Assembly (NCBI GenBank): GCA_024409025.1
Contig: JAKSUM010000066.1
Span: forward strand, 1-7,131
Direction: 5' to 3'
Source of the DNA: a bacterium
Lineage (GTDB): Bacteria; Vulcanimicrobiota; CADAWZ01
Length of the DNA: 7,131 nucleotides
The translations under genes were made by a program, and so were the position numbers. Within the stretch, counting starts at the first letter, position 1. Each line of letters begins with the position of its first letter. Below are positions 6,674-7,131 of this stretch, piece by piece. The notes beneath the pieces were generated by a model that ran no database searches, was not told where the DNA came from, and saw only the letters and a list, made by a program, of their open reading frames with translations.

Positions 6674-7131
6674 ATGAACAACAGATATCTTAACTCGGTT
6701 ATTCTTATTGCGGTCTTCATTATTGCTCTTTCTTCTTCCGTATATGCAGACAGTGGCGCTGCCGAATATAAAAAGCTGGGAGATTCGTTTTTCAGGGCAA
6801 TTGACGGCGTTTCTGCAGGCAGGCTTACGTCCTCTTCTGATATAAAAAATTATTATGAAGGGATAATAAATTCGAATAAGACCGCAATATCGTATTATGA
6901 AAAGCTGAAAAGCTTTAATCCTGCCGTTGCAAATAAAAAGCTTGCCGAATGCTATATTCAGATTGCCGATTCATATAAGGAATCAAATATCGCTGGCGCC
7001 GCTTCTTTATATGAAAAGGCGATAGAAAATTATACCAAGGCAAAATCGATAAGTCCTTCCTTTTATAAGAAGCTGATAACCGATTCTCCCGATATAATGT
7101 GGGATTATGCCAAGTCCTCAAAAGAGGGCGG
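6674..7131 (+). CDS. Secreted protein with TPR-like helical repeats, partial at the right edge
   Basis: The frame is open from ATG at 6674 to the end of the window (152 codons visible). Residues 1-25 are a signal peptide: a short polar/positive start, a hydrophobic core of about 9-20 and a cleavage-type SSVYA before Asp26. The mature part consists of helical repeats with the spacing and residue pattern of tetratricopeptide repeats: AISYYEKLKSFNPAVAN (71-87), KLAECYIQIADSYKE (89-103), then AASLYEKAIENYTKAKSISP (109-128). This suggests an extracytoplasmic protein-binding scaffold or lipid/envelope assembly partner, but the exact family is not recognised. AAAGGA (6661-6666), seven bases upstream, serves as ribosome binding site. 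A small hairpin, CCTCT-GCC-AGAGG (6645-6657), precedes it. It follows the DUF697-like gene at 41 bases, likely as one operon. Confidence 0.75.
   Translation, partial: MNNRYLNSVILIAVFIIALSSSVYADSGAAEYKKLGDSFFRAIDGVSAGRLTSSSDIKNYYEGIINSNKTAISYYEKLKSFNPAVANKKLAECYIQIADSYKESNIAGAASLYEKAIENYTKAKSISPSFYKKLITDSPDIMWDYAKSSKEG

Noticed and set aside
6915..7121. Minus-strand open frame of 68 codons at the right edge
   Set aside because: It is opposite the secreted TPR-like gene, which has a signal peptide and regular repeats. The minus frame shows neither a start signal nor a recognisable motif.

Overview
The window looks like bacterial chromosome, or a metagenome contig, of moderate G+C (about 45% by hand count over 361-720). 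Coding is dense, with start/stop overlaps between genes, sigma70-type promoters and a frequent use of ATA and AGA/AGG codons. The host cannot be named from the sequence. The gene set is housekeeping: nucleotide excision repair, Maf, C-terminal processing peptidases and tRNA-Asn. A Synergistota- or Clostridia-like bacterium would fit, but that is a guess.

Left part (1-5227, all minus strand). Transcription runs right to left through two tandem, paralogous secreted or membrane-anchored S41 C-terminal processing peptidases, then uvrC, then the beginning of maf. Every junction is a start/stop overlap (ATGA, TGATG, ATGA), so this is one translationally coupled operon. UvrC ends right after its RNase H-like nuclease domain and has no C-terminal helix-hairpin-helix domain. 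Only about the first 35-40 codons of maf are recognisable. The sequence then changes, in another frame and at a distinctly higher G+C (about 56% over 1-360), into the C-terminal part of a MetH-type homocysteine-binding domain that runs off the left edge. This break is either a real rearrangement or an assembly chimera.

Middle (5228-5574). An A/T-rich divergent intergenic region separates the minus-strand operon from two identical tandem tRNA-Asn(GTT) genes on the plus strand. These have a near-consensus promoter with an A-tract upstream. The first copy encodes its CCA end; the second does not and runs straight into a run of nine T.

Right part (5575-7131, plus strand). A small uncharacterised gene lies 48 nt behind the second tRNA with no clear promoter of its own, and is followed by a nested hairpin with a T-tract. 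Next comes a stand-alone DUF697-like glycine/alanine-rich membrane-type protein with a good promoter and a strong Shine-Dalgarno site. The last gene encodes a secreted protein with TPR-like helical repeats and is cut by the right edge; it is probably co-transcribed with the DUF697-like gene.

No CRISPR array, insertion sequence, phage gene or recognisable defence system is visible. The points most worth checking are the maf/metH breakpoint, the UvrC without HhH, the paired S41 peptidases with their extra N-terminal segment, and the tRNA-to-mRNA linkage.
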